DNA of 64,000 nt from Bacteroidota bacterium (GCA_023151185.1 JAKLJL010000003.1:248001-312000), one strand, 5' to 3'. Counted from the stretch's first letter, positions 37,121 through 44,585 are shown. A program made the numbers and translations. The notes: a model not told the origin generated them from the letters alone.

Positions 37121-37158
37121 TCTTTTCCTTGGGTCTTCGGGTCTTTGGTGTAGGCCTG
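37121..37158 (+). repeat. Left copy of an imperfect direct repeat flanking the A+T-rich island
   Basis: This 38-base stretch aligns with 42558-42596. Shared blocks in the same order are TCTTT-CC, TTGGG, the exact GGGTCTTTGG (37139-37148), GG and CCTG. It lies just left of the minisatellite and the cassette array. Confidence 0.4.
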
Positions 37159-37293
37159 TTGATGGAGACCTTCACTCCGGTTCCGCAACGAAGCTACACC
37201 GAAGCTGCACCGAAAGAAGGACCCACTCAGGTACCAGGAAAGTGGAAGGACAGGTGGAAGAAAAGGGGTATAAATCCCATTTGCCAGGCGGGT

Positions 37294-37461
37294 GACAGAA
37301 AAAAGGAGACCGGCTTATCATTTTGATACGATGATGACTGAAAAAGTGAGACCAGCTTATCATTTTGATACGACGGTGACTGAAAAAGAGAGGCCAGCTT
37401 ATCAAATTGATAGGACGATGACTGAAAAAGAGAGGACAGCTTATCAAATTGATACGACGAT
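37294..37461. repeat. Four tandem 42-bp units, each with a TATCAnnnTGATA palindrome
   Basis: Units run 37294-37335, 37336-37377, 37378-37419 and 37420-37461, with a decayed fifth start at 37462. Each holds a 13-base palindrome, at 37316, 37358, 37400 and 37442 (starts). Units 1-2 have TATCATTTTGATA and units 3-4 the perfect TATCAAATTGATA. The period of 42 equals four turns of B-DNA, so all sites face one side. The plus strand can be read as 14-residue repeats (T-E-K-x-R-P-A-Y), but no convincing gene is present. The stretch 37462-37702 holds only a hairpin. Confidence 0.85.
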
Positions 37462-37652
37462 GACTGATGAACAAAGATCTTTCAATGGTGAAGTGCCGAT
37501 GGTTCCTGCCGGACTGGCACCTGAGACCCTCTAAGGCCCTGAACCGGCAAAAACTAAGGGCCTTCTGAGCCAAAAATTCAGGGGTTTCCTGTATTGCGCC
37601 TGAAAGGAAAAGGATGGATATTAGTATAAGATAAGGAACACAAAATTTCTCA

Positions 37653-37674
37653 TATCCTCCTATATAGCAGGATA
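37653..37674. other. Hairpin upstream of cassette 1
   Basis: TATCCT pairs with AGGATA around a nested CTATATAG palindrome, separated by a C-C mismatch. It sits 29 bases before the first cassette junction. It could be a terminator or a site belonging to the array's recombination platform. Confidence 0.35.
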
Positions 37675-37702
37675 GGGGTATAAAAGGGGCATATATAAAC
37701 GA

Positions 37703-37715
37703 GTTGGCGGTAATG
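37703..37715 (+). other. Cassette 1 left junction (core site G|TTGGCGG)
   Basis: GTTGGCGGTAATG is complementary, apart from one extra A, to the R'' box CATACCGCCAAC of attC1 at 40197-40208. In integron cassettes the first bases of a cassette are complementary to its own R'' box, and the crossover lies after the G. The inferred cassette starts at 37704. No attC-like stem is seen to the left, so this may adjoin an attI or a lost cassette. Confidence 0.7.
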
Positions 37716-37770
37716 GCAGAAAAGACGACAGAGATATTGAAAAGCTGATAAAAAAGTCAGATAATTTGAG

Positions 37771-37778
37771 TAACTTTG
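37771..37778 (+). promoter_or_regulatory. Bacteroidota-type promoter -7 element
   Basis: TAACTTTG fits the TAnnTTTG -7 consensus of Bacteroidota and lies 17 bases before the methyltransferase ATG. The -33 box is not clear. It lies inside cassette 1, so the cassette carries its own promoter. An 11-codon open frame (ATG 37713 to TGA 37748) precedes it, probably without meaning. Confidence 0.6.
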
Positions 37779-37795
37779 CATAAATTGAAATTGGA

Positions 37796-39094
37796 ATGAA
37801 AACACGTCATAAAATAATAAACGGAGATAGCAGACAAATGACTGAATTGCCTGACAATTCGGTGCATTTGGCAATTACTTCGCCTCCATACTGGCAACTT
37901 AAGGATTATGGAACCGACAATCAAATTGGCTTCCACGACAGTTATGAAAATTACATCAACAACCTTAATTTAGTATGGAAAGAGTGCTATCGCACTCTTC
38001 ACAACGGTTGTAGGTTGTGTGTAAACATTGGTGACCAATTTGCAAGAGCAGTTTATTACGGTCGTTATAAAGTTATTCCTATTCGTGAAGAAATCATCAA
38101 ATTCTGCGAGAACATAGGTTTTGACTATATGGGTGCAATCATTTGGCAAAAAGTAACGACCTCTAACACCACAGGAGGTGGCGTTCAAATGGGTTCATAT
38201 CCATATCCGAGAAACGGTATTTTGAAACTTGACTATGAATTTATTCTTGTTTTTAAAAAACTGGGAGATGCCCCAAAGCCGACAAAAGAACAGAAAGAAC
38301 TATCTGTAATGACTGCCGAAGAATGGAATACGAATTTTGCGGGACATTGGAATTTCGCTGGAGCAAGGCAGAATGGGCATATTGCAATGTTTCCGGAAGA
38401 ATTACCAAACCGACTAATTAAAATGTTTTCATTTGTGGGAGAAACAGTTCTTGACCCATTTTTAGGTAGTGGTACGACAGCATTAGCCGCAAAAAACTTA
38501 GCTCGAAATTCAGTTGGCTTTGAAATCAATCCTGAATTTATCCCTTTCATAAAAGAAAAATTAAATATTCAGCAAAAAGACTTGGATGGAACTACTTATG
38601 AGTTTGTAATGCAAAACAAATCTTCTCTTGATTTTGAAAATGAAATCAAAAAATTGCCTTACATCTTCAAAGACCCTCACACATTAGACAAGAAGATTGA
38701 TGTAAAGAAGTTGCAGTTCGGCTCTAAAATAGATAAAGATAGTTCAACCCAACGAGAAGAACTATTTACGGTTAAAGAAGTAATTAGTCCAGAACTAATT
38801 AAGCTCAACAATGATTTAACTATAAAACTTATTGGTATCAAGGAAGACCCAAAAGCAAATGGTAAAGCAACTACATTTCTAATTGAGAAAACCAAGGGTA
38901 AAAGAGTATTTCTGAAATATGACAATGAAAAGTATGATAATCAGAATAATTTACTTTGTTATTTGTATTTGGAAAACAAGACTTTTATAAATGCACATTT
39001 AATAAAAAACGGATTAGTGCTAGTAGACAGCAGTATTCAGTTTAAACACAAAGAAAAATTTCAAACCTTATTCCAAGAAACACATGCCTATTAA
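37796..39094 (+). CDS. DNA N4-cytosine/N6-adenine methyltransferase with C-terminal SNase-like domain
   Basis: This 432-residue beta-class DNA methyltransferase has motif IV TSPPYW at residues 28-33 before the SAM-binding motif I DPFLGSGTT at 220-228. TSPPYW and the MjaI-family endonuclease downstream suggest N4-cytosine methylation at CTAG. Residues about 323-430 resemble a staphylococcal-nuclease OB-fold (VKEVISPELIKL, IKLIGIKEDP, NLLCYLYLEN, HLIKNGLVLV). The expected DGDT and catalytic Arg/Glu residues are replaced, so this part probably binds DNA rather than cutting it. It overlaps the next gene by 11 bases. Codon use is A+T-rich, unlike the chromosome. Confidence 0.85.
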   Translation: MKTRHKIINGDSRQMTELPDNSVHLAITSPPYWQLKDYGTDNQIGFHDSYENYINNLNLVWKECYRTLHNGCRLCVNIGDQFARAVYYGRYKVIPIREEIIKFCENIGFDYMGAIIWQKVTTSNTTGGGVQMGSYPYPRNGILKLDYEFILVFKKLGDAPKPTKEQKELSVMTAEEWNTNFAGHWNFAGARQNGHIAMFPEELPNRLIKMFSFVGETVLDPFLGSGTTALAAKNLARNSVGFEINPEFIPFIKEKLNIQQKDLDGTTYEFVMQNKSSLDFENEIKKLPYIFKDPHTLDKKIDVKKLQFGSKIDKDSSTQREELFTVKEVISPELIKLNNDLTIKLIGIKEDPKANGKATTFLIEKTKGKRVFLKYDNEKYDNQNNLLCYLYLENKTFINAHLIKNGLVLVDSSIQFKHKEKFQTLFQETHAY

Positions 39095-39452
39095 TTTTAC
39101 ACAAACAGAAAGAAATCGGTTACTGCAATTCTTAAATTTTGGTATTAATAATTCAATTAATGCTCCAACAATTGCAGCGCACATGGGTTACCCTACGGGT
39201 GGAAACCAAGTAAAAACAAGAAATCTTATTAGAGAGTGTATTCAGTATGACCATGATTTGATTGCCAGCACTTTAAAAAAACCAAGAGGTTTCTACAAAA
39301 TCCACAGTAACAATATTCAAGAATTGCATGATTATCTCGACTCCCTTGAAAATAGAGCAAGAGAAATCAATGGTAGAAGAACTAACCTAATAAACAATTG
39401 GAACGTTTCTGTTCCTACAAATCAAACCAACAGAAATATTTTACCTTATTAA
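39084..39452 (+). CDS. Small winged-helix-like protein of the restriction-modification cassette
   Basis: This 122-residue protein lies between the methyltransferase (11-base overlap) and the endonuclease (11-base gap). The first about 80 residues look like a winged helix: an N-terminal helix, a helix with INAPTIAAHMGYPTGG, a recognition-like helix (KTRNLIRECIQ) and a wing ending in GFYKIHS. The C-terminus is a short Glu/Arg helix and an Asn-rich tail. I know no name for it. A controller, or an accessory subunit for target recognition, would fit the position. Confidence 0.6.
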   Translation: MPINFTQTERNRLLQFLNFGINNSINAPTIAAHMGYPTGGNQVKTRNLIRECIQYDHDLIASTLKKPRGFYKIHSNNIQELHDYLDSLENRAREINGRRTNLINNWNVSVPTNQTNRNILPY

Positions 39453-39463
39453 TAATTGTTATT

Positions 39464-40186
39464 ATGGAAGAATTAGAAGAAGAACAACCAATTTATAAAT
39501 ACGCAAAACCTTTCGGCAAAAAGGAGAAAGTATTAAATTACACAAGTAACGCATATCAACTTACAAGACCAAGTAAAGTTGGTGCTGTAATGGCTCTTAT
39601 TCGTGAGTGCCAACCAAAAACTTTTGAAGAATGGCAACTGTACTATTTTGAAAATGCATATACCAAGACTAAAATCCCAATTAAAGTTACGAGAGAAATC
39701 TTAACAGAGTTGGGGGAGCGCCTTTATGAGAAAATTACTGAGGTTGTAATCCCAGAATGGACAGAAGCATTTAGACAGATTACAAAGCAAGACTGCTATG
39801 ATTACGTTTATGAAGTAACGGTGCCAAGAACCTATGATGGATTTTTGACTGAAAAGTCTGTCATTAATGATTTTCTCGCTAAAAAATTTCCTGAAATAAT
39901 ATTTGAAGAATCAGATTCTGATTTAGACCATTCAGGAGATGTAGATTACATCGGAAAAGTTGGAAATAAAGCTTTTGGGATTCAAATTAAGCCAATAACA
40001 GGGAATTCTAATTTTGGCAATTACAAATTGACAGAAAGAATGCAAGCAAATTTTGATGCTTTTGAAGAAAAGTATGGGGGAAAAGTTTTTGTTGTTTTTT
40101 CATCCAAAGTTGGGAACAAGAAGGAAATTCAGAATAAAGAAGTTATTGATGAAATAAAGCAAGAAATTATCCGACTAAAAACTTGA
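39464..40186 (+). CDS. MjaI-family type II restriction endonuclease
   Basis: This 240-residue protein resembles the MjaI restriction endonuclease family (recognition sequence CTAG in the type member). Recognisable stretches are YFENAYTKTKIPIKVTREIL, LGERLYEKITEVV and the PD-(D/E)XK-like core HSGDVDYIGKVGNKAFGIQIKPIT, where D and Q-x-K would form the catalytic site. The C-terminal GGKVFVVFSSK segment is also family-like. ATG 39464 is used; 22 earlier in-frame codons overlap the previous gene. It is the last gene of cassette 1, ending 10 bases before attC1. Confidence 0.8.
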   Translation: MEELEEEQPIYKYAKPFGKKEKVLNYTSNAYQLTRPSKVGAVMALIRECQPKTFEEWQLYYFENAYTKTKIPIKVTREILTELGERLYEKITEVVIPEWTEAFRQITKQDCYDYVYEVTVPRTYDGFLTEKSVINDFLAKKFPEIIFEESDSDLDHSGDVDYIGKVGNKAFGIQIKPITGNSNFGNYKLTERMQANFDAFEEKYGGKVFVVFSSKVGNKKEIQNKEVIDEIKQEIIRLKT

Positions 40187-40196
40187 CTGAAAGCCA

Positions 40197-40332
40197 CATA
40201 CCGCCAACAAAGGCTAAAATCAAGCGGGCAGAAAGTGCTAATTTGAAAGGTATTGCATCTAATAAACTTCATCGCAGGTTGACAGTGAAGTGCTCCGAAT
40301 TGCCCGCCAGCTTTTAGCCTCGACCGTTACCA
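40197..40332 (+). other. attC1: integron attC-like recombination site
   Basis: R'' box CATACCGCCAAC (40197-40208) is followed by a long imperfect palindrome. AGGCTAAAA (40211-40219) pairs with TTTTAGCCT (40312-40320), and GCGGGCA (40224-40230) with TGCCCGC (40301-40307), leaving a 4 x 4 internal loop. The top of the stem contains ACTTCA / TGAAGT. The R' box is GTTACCA with crossover after G40326. The loop segment 40264-40300 matches 41553-41589 of attC2 at 32 of 37 positions. Confidence 0.8.
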
Positions 40333-40354
40333 CAAATTATAAAAAGACAAAAAT

Positions 40355-41485
40355 ATGGAAGTTACAAAATTATACAATGTAGTTTTTGAGTTAGTCGATG
40401 AGAATGAAAACTTGAAAATAAATGCATTAATTACTAATTTAATTAATAGCATTTCACAAAATCAAGCAGCTCAAATAGAAGGTCATCTTAATGAATTAAA
40501 TAAGGCGTTTGATTTAAGTAAAACAAATTTTTATTCGATTAGTTCTTATACCATATTGAAAGAGATATCCGGAGAAATATATTTTGGAGAAGGTGCAAAG
40601 GACGCTGTAGAAGAAATACTAAATTCAACACCTTTCAACAATGCTTTAACCGTACAAAAGCTTCAAGAATTTAATAAAAAGAGAGCCGATTTTATATCTA
40701 AAATTACTCAATTAAATACAATCTTCGAATCCCTTGATTTTTCAGCACATTTTTATGATGATGATATTTATGAAGTAGGATTAATATTCCCAGAAAATGT
40801 TACTGAAAATAAGATAAAGAACATCACTACCAATTTGCACAAATGGGATCAAGTCTTTAAAACTTTAAAGGAAATCACAGGTGAGGAAGTTGAAGATACA
40901 AAAATTTCTCTTGTTAACAATGGTTCTTTAGAATTCTTTTTTGAAAATGCACCTCAAATTGCTCTTTGCTTATCAATTGCACTTGAAAGACTCGCAACGC
41001 TTTATAAACGAATATTAGAAATAAGGACTGCAAGACTTAAGCTTGAAGAACTTGGTGCTCCAAAATCAGAATCAAATGCTATACAAGAACATGAGAAAAA
41101 GGTTATTGAAAAAGAAATCAAGGAAATTGTAGAACAAATATTTAAAGAACATGCTACAAAACTTGAAGCTGGGAGAAAAAATGAACTAAAAAATGCTTTA
41201 ACTAGTAATGTGAAATTCATAGCCAAATCAATAGATAAGGGCATTGTGGTTGAAATCACACCACCAGAAGTTGATGAACCTGAAATAATTTCTGAACCAG
41301 AGACGGATGAAAATAAGAAGGAAAAAGAGACAGCAGAGAAAGCATATAAGGAAAAAATGGCAAGAGTCGAATTAGCAAAAAAACGGACGGAATTAGCGAA
41401 AGAAATTTTTAATACGGGCAAGGAAGTTTTTAAATATTTGACTACTGGAGAAGAAAAAGAAGAGGATGATAAAAATGAAGAATAA
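40355..41485 (+). CDS. Unrecognised 376-residue cassette protein, Lys/Glu-rich C-terminus
   Basis: I do not recognise the family. The N-terminal third is helical, a middle alpha/beta part follows (about 125-180, DIYEVGLIFPENVTENK), then a hydrophobic stretch NGSLEFFFENAPQIALCLSI (about 189-208) that may be a membrane-facing or buried helix. Coiled-coil segments (about 215-290) and a highly charged tail (EEKEEDDKNEE) complete it. The ATG is only 28 bases after the cassette crossover, so there is no room for a full promoter, and the stop is one base before the attC2 R'' box. That is classic cassette packing. A defence role is plausible from context only. Confidence 0.7.
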   Translation: MEVTKLYNVVFELVDENENLKINALITNLINSISQNQAAQIEGHLNELNKAFDLSKTNFYSISSYTILKEISGEIYFGEGAKDAVEEILNSTPFNNALTVQKLQEFNKKRADFISKITQLNTIFESLDFSAHFYDDDIYEVGLIFPENVTENKIKNITTNLHKWDQVFKTLKEITGEEVEDTKISLVNNGSLEFFFENAPQIALCLSIALERLATLYKRILEIRTARLKLEELGAPKSESNAIQEHEKKVIEKEIKEIVEQIFKEHATKLEAGRKNELKNALTSNVKFIAKSIDKGIVVEITPPEVDEPEIISEPETDENKKEKETAEKAYKEKMARVELAKKRTELAKEIFNTGKEVFKYLTTGEEKEEDDKNEE

Positions 41486-41486
41486 C

Positions 41487-41622
41487 TTGTGGTAACATGC
41501 GGTATATTTTATTGCCGAGATAGTGCTGAAATCAGCAGCAGTGGCTCGCTTCAAACTTCATCGTGGCTTGACAGTGACGTGCTCCGAAATCGGCAACAAA
41601 AACATACCGCCATCCGTTAATG
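41487..41622 (+). other. attC2: integron attC-like recombination site
   Basis: R'' box TTGTGGTAAC (41487-41496) is the exact reverse complement of GTTACCACAA (40326-40335), the start of the same cassette. The stem pairs GCGGTAT (41499-41505) with ATACCGC (41604-41610), TTTT with AAAA, and TTGCCGA (41512-41518) with TCGGCAA (41590-41596). R' begins GTTAATG with crossover after G41616. Cassette 2 is therefore 40327-41616 (1290 bp). Confidence 0.85.
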
Positions 41623-41651
41623 ACATTTTCAAACCAATGAATTGATAAATT

Positions 41652-42290
41652 ATGAAACATATTATATCTGCAACTTTAATATTTGTAGTTCTGTTTTCCG
41701 GTTGCAATAAAGCTGACAATAAAACGACTTCTGCAACAGAAGAAAAGACTCTGACCGACGACCAAGAACAAATTCAAAATCTGATCAGACAGGTTCTTAC
41801 CTGGGCCGACTCAAAAAACACTATTGGCCTTCTTCCGGTACTTACTGACAACCATGACAGCATTTATGTAGGTTTCGACCTGAATAAACACAATCGAAAT
41901 CTGGAAAATCTTCGACAGACAAATTTTTTTGCGACTGAATTTATTGAAAACTATAACCAAATAATATTGACACTGGATGAAGGTCTAAAAAAGGGTGATT
42001 ACGGCCTATGGTTGGTTGGTGACTTACCTCCGTTTTTTTTCTCAAGCGACCGTAGTCCCTGGTGTAATTGCCAGGACAATTACGATTGGAACAAAGTTGA
42101 AGTACGTGTAATTGAACTTACTGAAAACTACGGCGAATTAGAATGGATATGGGGAGGTTTAAATGCTGACACACATCAGAGTTGGAGAGATTTTTCTTAC
42201 AAATTCAGAGTAATTAAAGAAAACGATAAATGGAAAATTGCTTACCTGTCAGGTTTTGACTTTAAAAAAAGCACCAGTAAAGTCGGATAA
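41652..42290 (+). CDS. Cassette 3 lipoprotein, unknown function
   Basis: This 212-residue protein has a signal peptide with lipobox LFSGC (cysteine 18). The mature domain begins with a helix DDQEQIQNLIRQVLTWADSK and continues with beta strands ending VIKENDKWKIAYLSGFDF, a layout like NTF2/DUF3828-type domains; this is a guess from pattern. The ATG is 35 bases after the cassette crossover at 41616. G+C is higher than in cassettes 1 and 2 but below the chromosome. No attC follows it. Confidence 0.65.
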   Translation: MKHIISATLIFVVLFSGCNKADNKTTSATEEKTLTDDQEQIQNLIRQVLTWADSKNTIGLLPVLTDNHDSIYVGFDLNKHNRNLENLRQTNFFATEFIENYNQIILTLDEGLKKGDYGLWLVGDLPPFFFSSDRSPWCNCQDNYDWNKVEVRVIELTENYGELEWIWGGLNADTHQSWRDFSYKFRVIKENDKWKIAYLSGFDFKKSTSKVG

Positions 42291-42293
42291 TTT

Positions 42294-42320
42294 GGGACTG
42301 TTCCAATAACTGTGTCAAAG
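42294..42320 (+). other. Possible insertion-sequence end remnant
   Basis: GGGACTGTT followed by ACTGTGTCAAAG resembles, from memory, the terminal inverted repeats of IS256-family elements. No transposase is nearby. The stretch 42291-42730 contains no gene. It also has a hairpin pairing GTTTTGGG with CCCAAAAC near 42390-42460 and the right flanking repeat. Confidence 0.25.
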
Positions 42321-42557
42321 TCATAAATTGAGTTTTATCCGGTCACAAAGAACAAGGGATAGTTTAGCTAAAATTTGATTCTGGTTGTGTTTTGGGGTGC
42401 CATAACCTGTCCATTTTTTGGAAGATTCATACACCCTTTTTAACTACTATGACCCAAAACCTCAAACCGTGTAAGATCCGGCTGGCAGGTTTTAAACGCA
42501 ACCCCACCCAACTCCTTCCCAGTTCACGGGGAGCGAAGTAATTAATCCTTCCTTCCG

Positions 42558-42596
42558 TCTTTCCGTTGGGCCACAGGGTCTTTGGCGGTGGTCCTG
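42558..42596 (+). repeat. Right copy of the imperfect direct repeat flanking the island
   Basis: Counterpart of 37121-37158, with the exact shared core GGGTCTTTGG at 42576-42585. Chromosomal base composition resumes about here. Confidence 0.4.
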
Positions 42597-42730
42597 CGGT
42601 AAGCCCGGGGACAGTGCTTTCTTCAGTAGAGTGCCATCCTTCAAATTAGAATTTCTTTTCCCGGTGGTTTGGAATACTTTTTTACCGGGATCCTTCCGAT
42701 ATTCATCCCAATCAACGACGGGTGAAACCC

Positions 42731-44548
42731 ATGAAAAACCACGTGTTACCACTTATCCTGACCCTGACCATGAGTCCTGCAGTCCTTACCGCCCAGCCCG
42801 AGTTTGTTCCGAACTGGGCAAAATCCGCCATCTGGTACCAGATTTTCCCTGAACGGTTTTTTAACGGCGACCGGTCGAACGAACCGACCCTGGACTACAT
42901 CAGTCTGGCATGGCCGTTTGACTCGAAATCCGCCTGGCAGATTCATCCCTGGACCTCAGACTGGTATGAACTTCAGCCTTATGAGAAACGGAATAAGCAG
43001 GGGCTTCAGCATAACCTGCTCCGGCGGCGGTACGGCGGTGACCTGCAGGGCATCATTGACAAGCTGGACTACCTGCAGGGGCTGGGGGTAACGGCCATTT
43101 ATCTGAATCCGGTTTTTATGGCGCCCAGCCATCATAAGTATGACGGGATGATGTACCACCACATCGACCCGTTTCTGGGTCCGGATCCCCGGGCCGATAT
43201 CAAAAAAATCAATCAGGAAGTCCCCGACGATCCAGCCTCCTGGGTCTGGACCGAAGCCGATAAACTGGCGTTGAAGCTCATTGCCGAAGTGCATCAGCGG
43301 GGCATGAAGATCATTTTCGACGGGGTCTTCAACCACATGGGGATCAACAGTTTCGCTTTTCAGGATGTGAAGAAAAACCAGGAGAATTCCCGGTTTAAGG
43401 ACTGGTTTACCGTTACCTCCTGGGACGATCCGGCAAAGGGAACCCGCTTTCAGTATGAGGGCTGGTTCGGGGTTGCCGAACTGCCTGAACTCCGGGAAGA
43501 TGAAAACGGAATCGTGCAGGGTCCGAAAGACTACATCTTTGCCTCAACCCGCCGGTGGATGGATCCGAATGAGAACGGGAACGGGAATGACGGTATCGAC
43601 GGCTGGCGCCTGGATGTGGCCTTTTGCGTTAAGCATCCGTTCTGGAAAGAGTGGCGGAAACTGGTCAGGGAACTGAATCCGGAGGCTTACATCACCGCAG
43701 AAATAATCGACCCTGTTCCGGTTTTGCAGCCATACCTTCAGGGGGATGAATTTGATGCGGTCATGAATTACAATTTCGCCTTTATTTCCTCAGATTTTTT
43801 TATCGCCAGAAAAAACCGGATTACTGTCACCGAGTTTGACCGGCGGCTGAAGGAACTGCGGGAGGCTTTCCCCGGCGGTGTGTCGTTAGTTCAGCAGAAT
43901 CTCTTCGGCAGCCATGATGCCAACCGGATCGGCTCGGCCATTGTGAACCGGGATCTGGGACGGTATGGCGACTGGGGCGATTATTTCAACCGGTCGAAGT
44001 CAACCAACCCGGAGTACCAAACCCGGAAACCAACCCCCGAAGAGTACAAAGTCCAGAAATTGTTTGCCATTTTCCAGATGACTTACCCGGGTGCCCCGAT
44101 GATTTACTACGGCGATGAAACCGGGATGTGGGGGGCCAACGATCCGGATTGCCGGAAGCCAATGATCTGGGAAGAATTTGACTATGATCCAGAGGCCGTT
44201 CTGCCGGACAGCACCCTCAGGAAAACGCCGGATAAAGTTGGTTTCAACCGGGACCTGTTCAGCCATTATCAGCTTCTGTTCAAAATCCGGAAGGAAACTC
44301 AGGCTCTGAATCTGGGGTCCTTCGAAACGCTGCTGACCGATGATAAACAGCAGGTCTTCGCCTTCCGCAGAGAGTATAACGGACAGCAGGCAGTCGTCAT
44401 CCTGAATGCATCAGAAAAGCCGGCGCAGGCGAATCTGAAACTGAAAGGTGCCTGGAAGGATGTTCTGAATGCAAAGCCCTTTACCCCCGGGTCGCTGGAA
44501 AAACCGGTTCAGATCAAACCGCTCTGGGCTCTGATTCTGGTTCAGTAA
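42731..44548 (+). CDS. GH13 alpha-amylase/neopullulanase-like enzyme, exported
   Basis: This 605-residue protein has a signal peptide (cleavage near VLTAQ-PEF) and a GH13 catalytic domain. The four conserved regions are visible: FDGVFNHMG, DGWRLDVAF (nucleophile Asp), ITAEIID (acid/base Glu) and LFGSHDANR (stabilising Asp). The RRRYGGDLQGIIDKLDYL opening and MIYYGDETGMWG block are typical of periplasmic cyclomaltodextrinase/neopullulanase-type enzymes. A short C-terminal beta domain follows. ATG 42731 is used rather than the GTG at 42722. It is the first chromosomal gene right of the cassette island. Confidence 0.88.
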   Translation: MKNHVLPLILTLTMSPAVLTAQPEFVPNWAKSAIWYQIFPERFFNGDRSNEPTLDYISLAWPFDSKSAWQIHPWTSDWYELQPYEKRNKQGLQHNLLRRRYGGDLQGIIDKLDYLQGLGVTAIYLNPVFMAPSHHKYDGMMYHHIDPFLGPDPRADIKKINQEVPDDPASWVWTEADKLALKLIAEVHQRGMKIIFDGVFNHMGINSFAFQDVKKNQENSRFKDWFTVTSWDDPAKGTRFQYEGWFGVAELPELREDENGIVQGPKDYIFASTRRWMDPNENGNGNDGIDGWRLDVAFCVKHPFWKEWRKLVRELNPEAYITAEIIDPVPVLQPYLQGDEFDAVMNYNFAFISSDFFIARKNRITVTEFDRRLKELREAFPGGVSLVQQNLFGSHDANRIGSAIVNRDLGRYGDWGDYFNRSKSTNPEYQTRKPTPEEYKVQKLFAIFQMTYPGAPMIYYGDETGMWGANDPDCRKPMIWEEFDYDPEAVLPDSTLRKTPDKVGFNRDLFSHYQLLFKIRKETQALNLGSFETLLTDDKQQVFAFRREYNGQQAVVILNASEKPAQANLKLKGAWKDVLNAKPFTPGSLEKPVQIKPLWALILVQ

Positions 44549-44585
44549 GCCGGATATACCTTTCGGGGACGGCTGACTCCGGCTT
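44547..44585 (+). terminator. Possible terminator stem-loop
   Basis: AAGCCGGA pairs with TCCGGCTT across a 23-base loop directly after the amylase stop. The long loop makes it uncertain. Confidence 0.4.

Noticed and set aside
37294..37461. CRISPR array
   Set aside because: The 42-bp units are contiguous near-identical tandem copies with no unique spacers, and no cas genes are nearby.
37292..37534. 80-codon ORF with 14-residue repeats over the minisatellite
   Set aside because: GTG start without a clear ribosome binding site, an opposite frame is open as well, and the changes between units favour the DNA palindrome over the peptide.
37600..42480. Prophage or ICE explanation for the A+T-rich block
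   Set aside because: No phage structural, integrase, relaxase or type IV secretion genes; the attC-like geometry explains the layout better.
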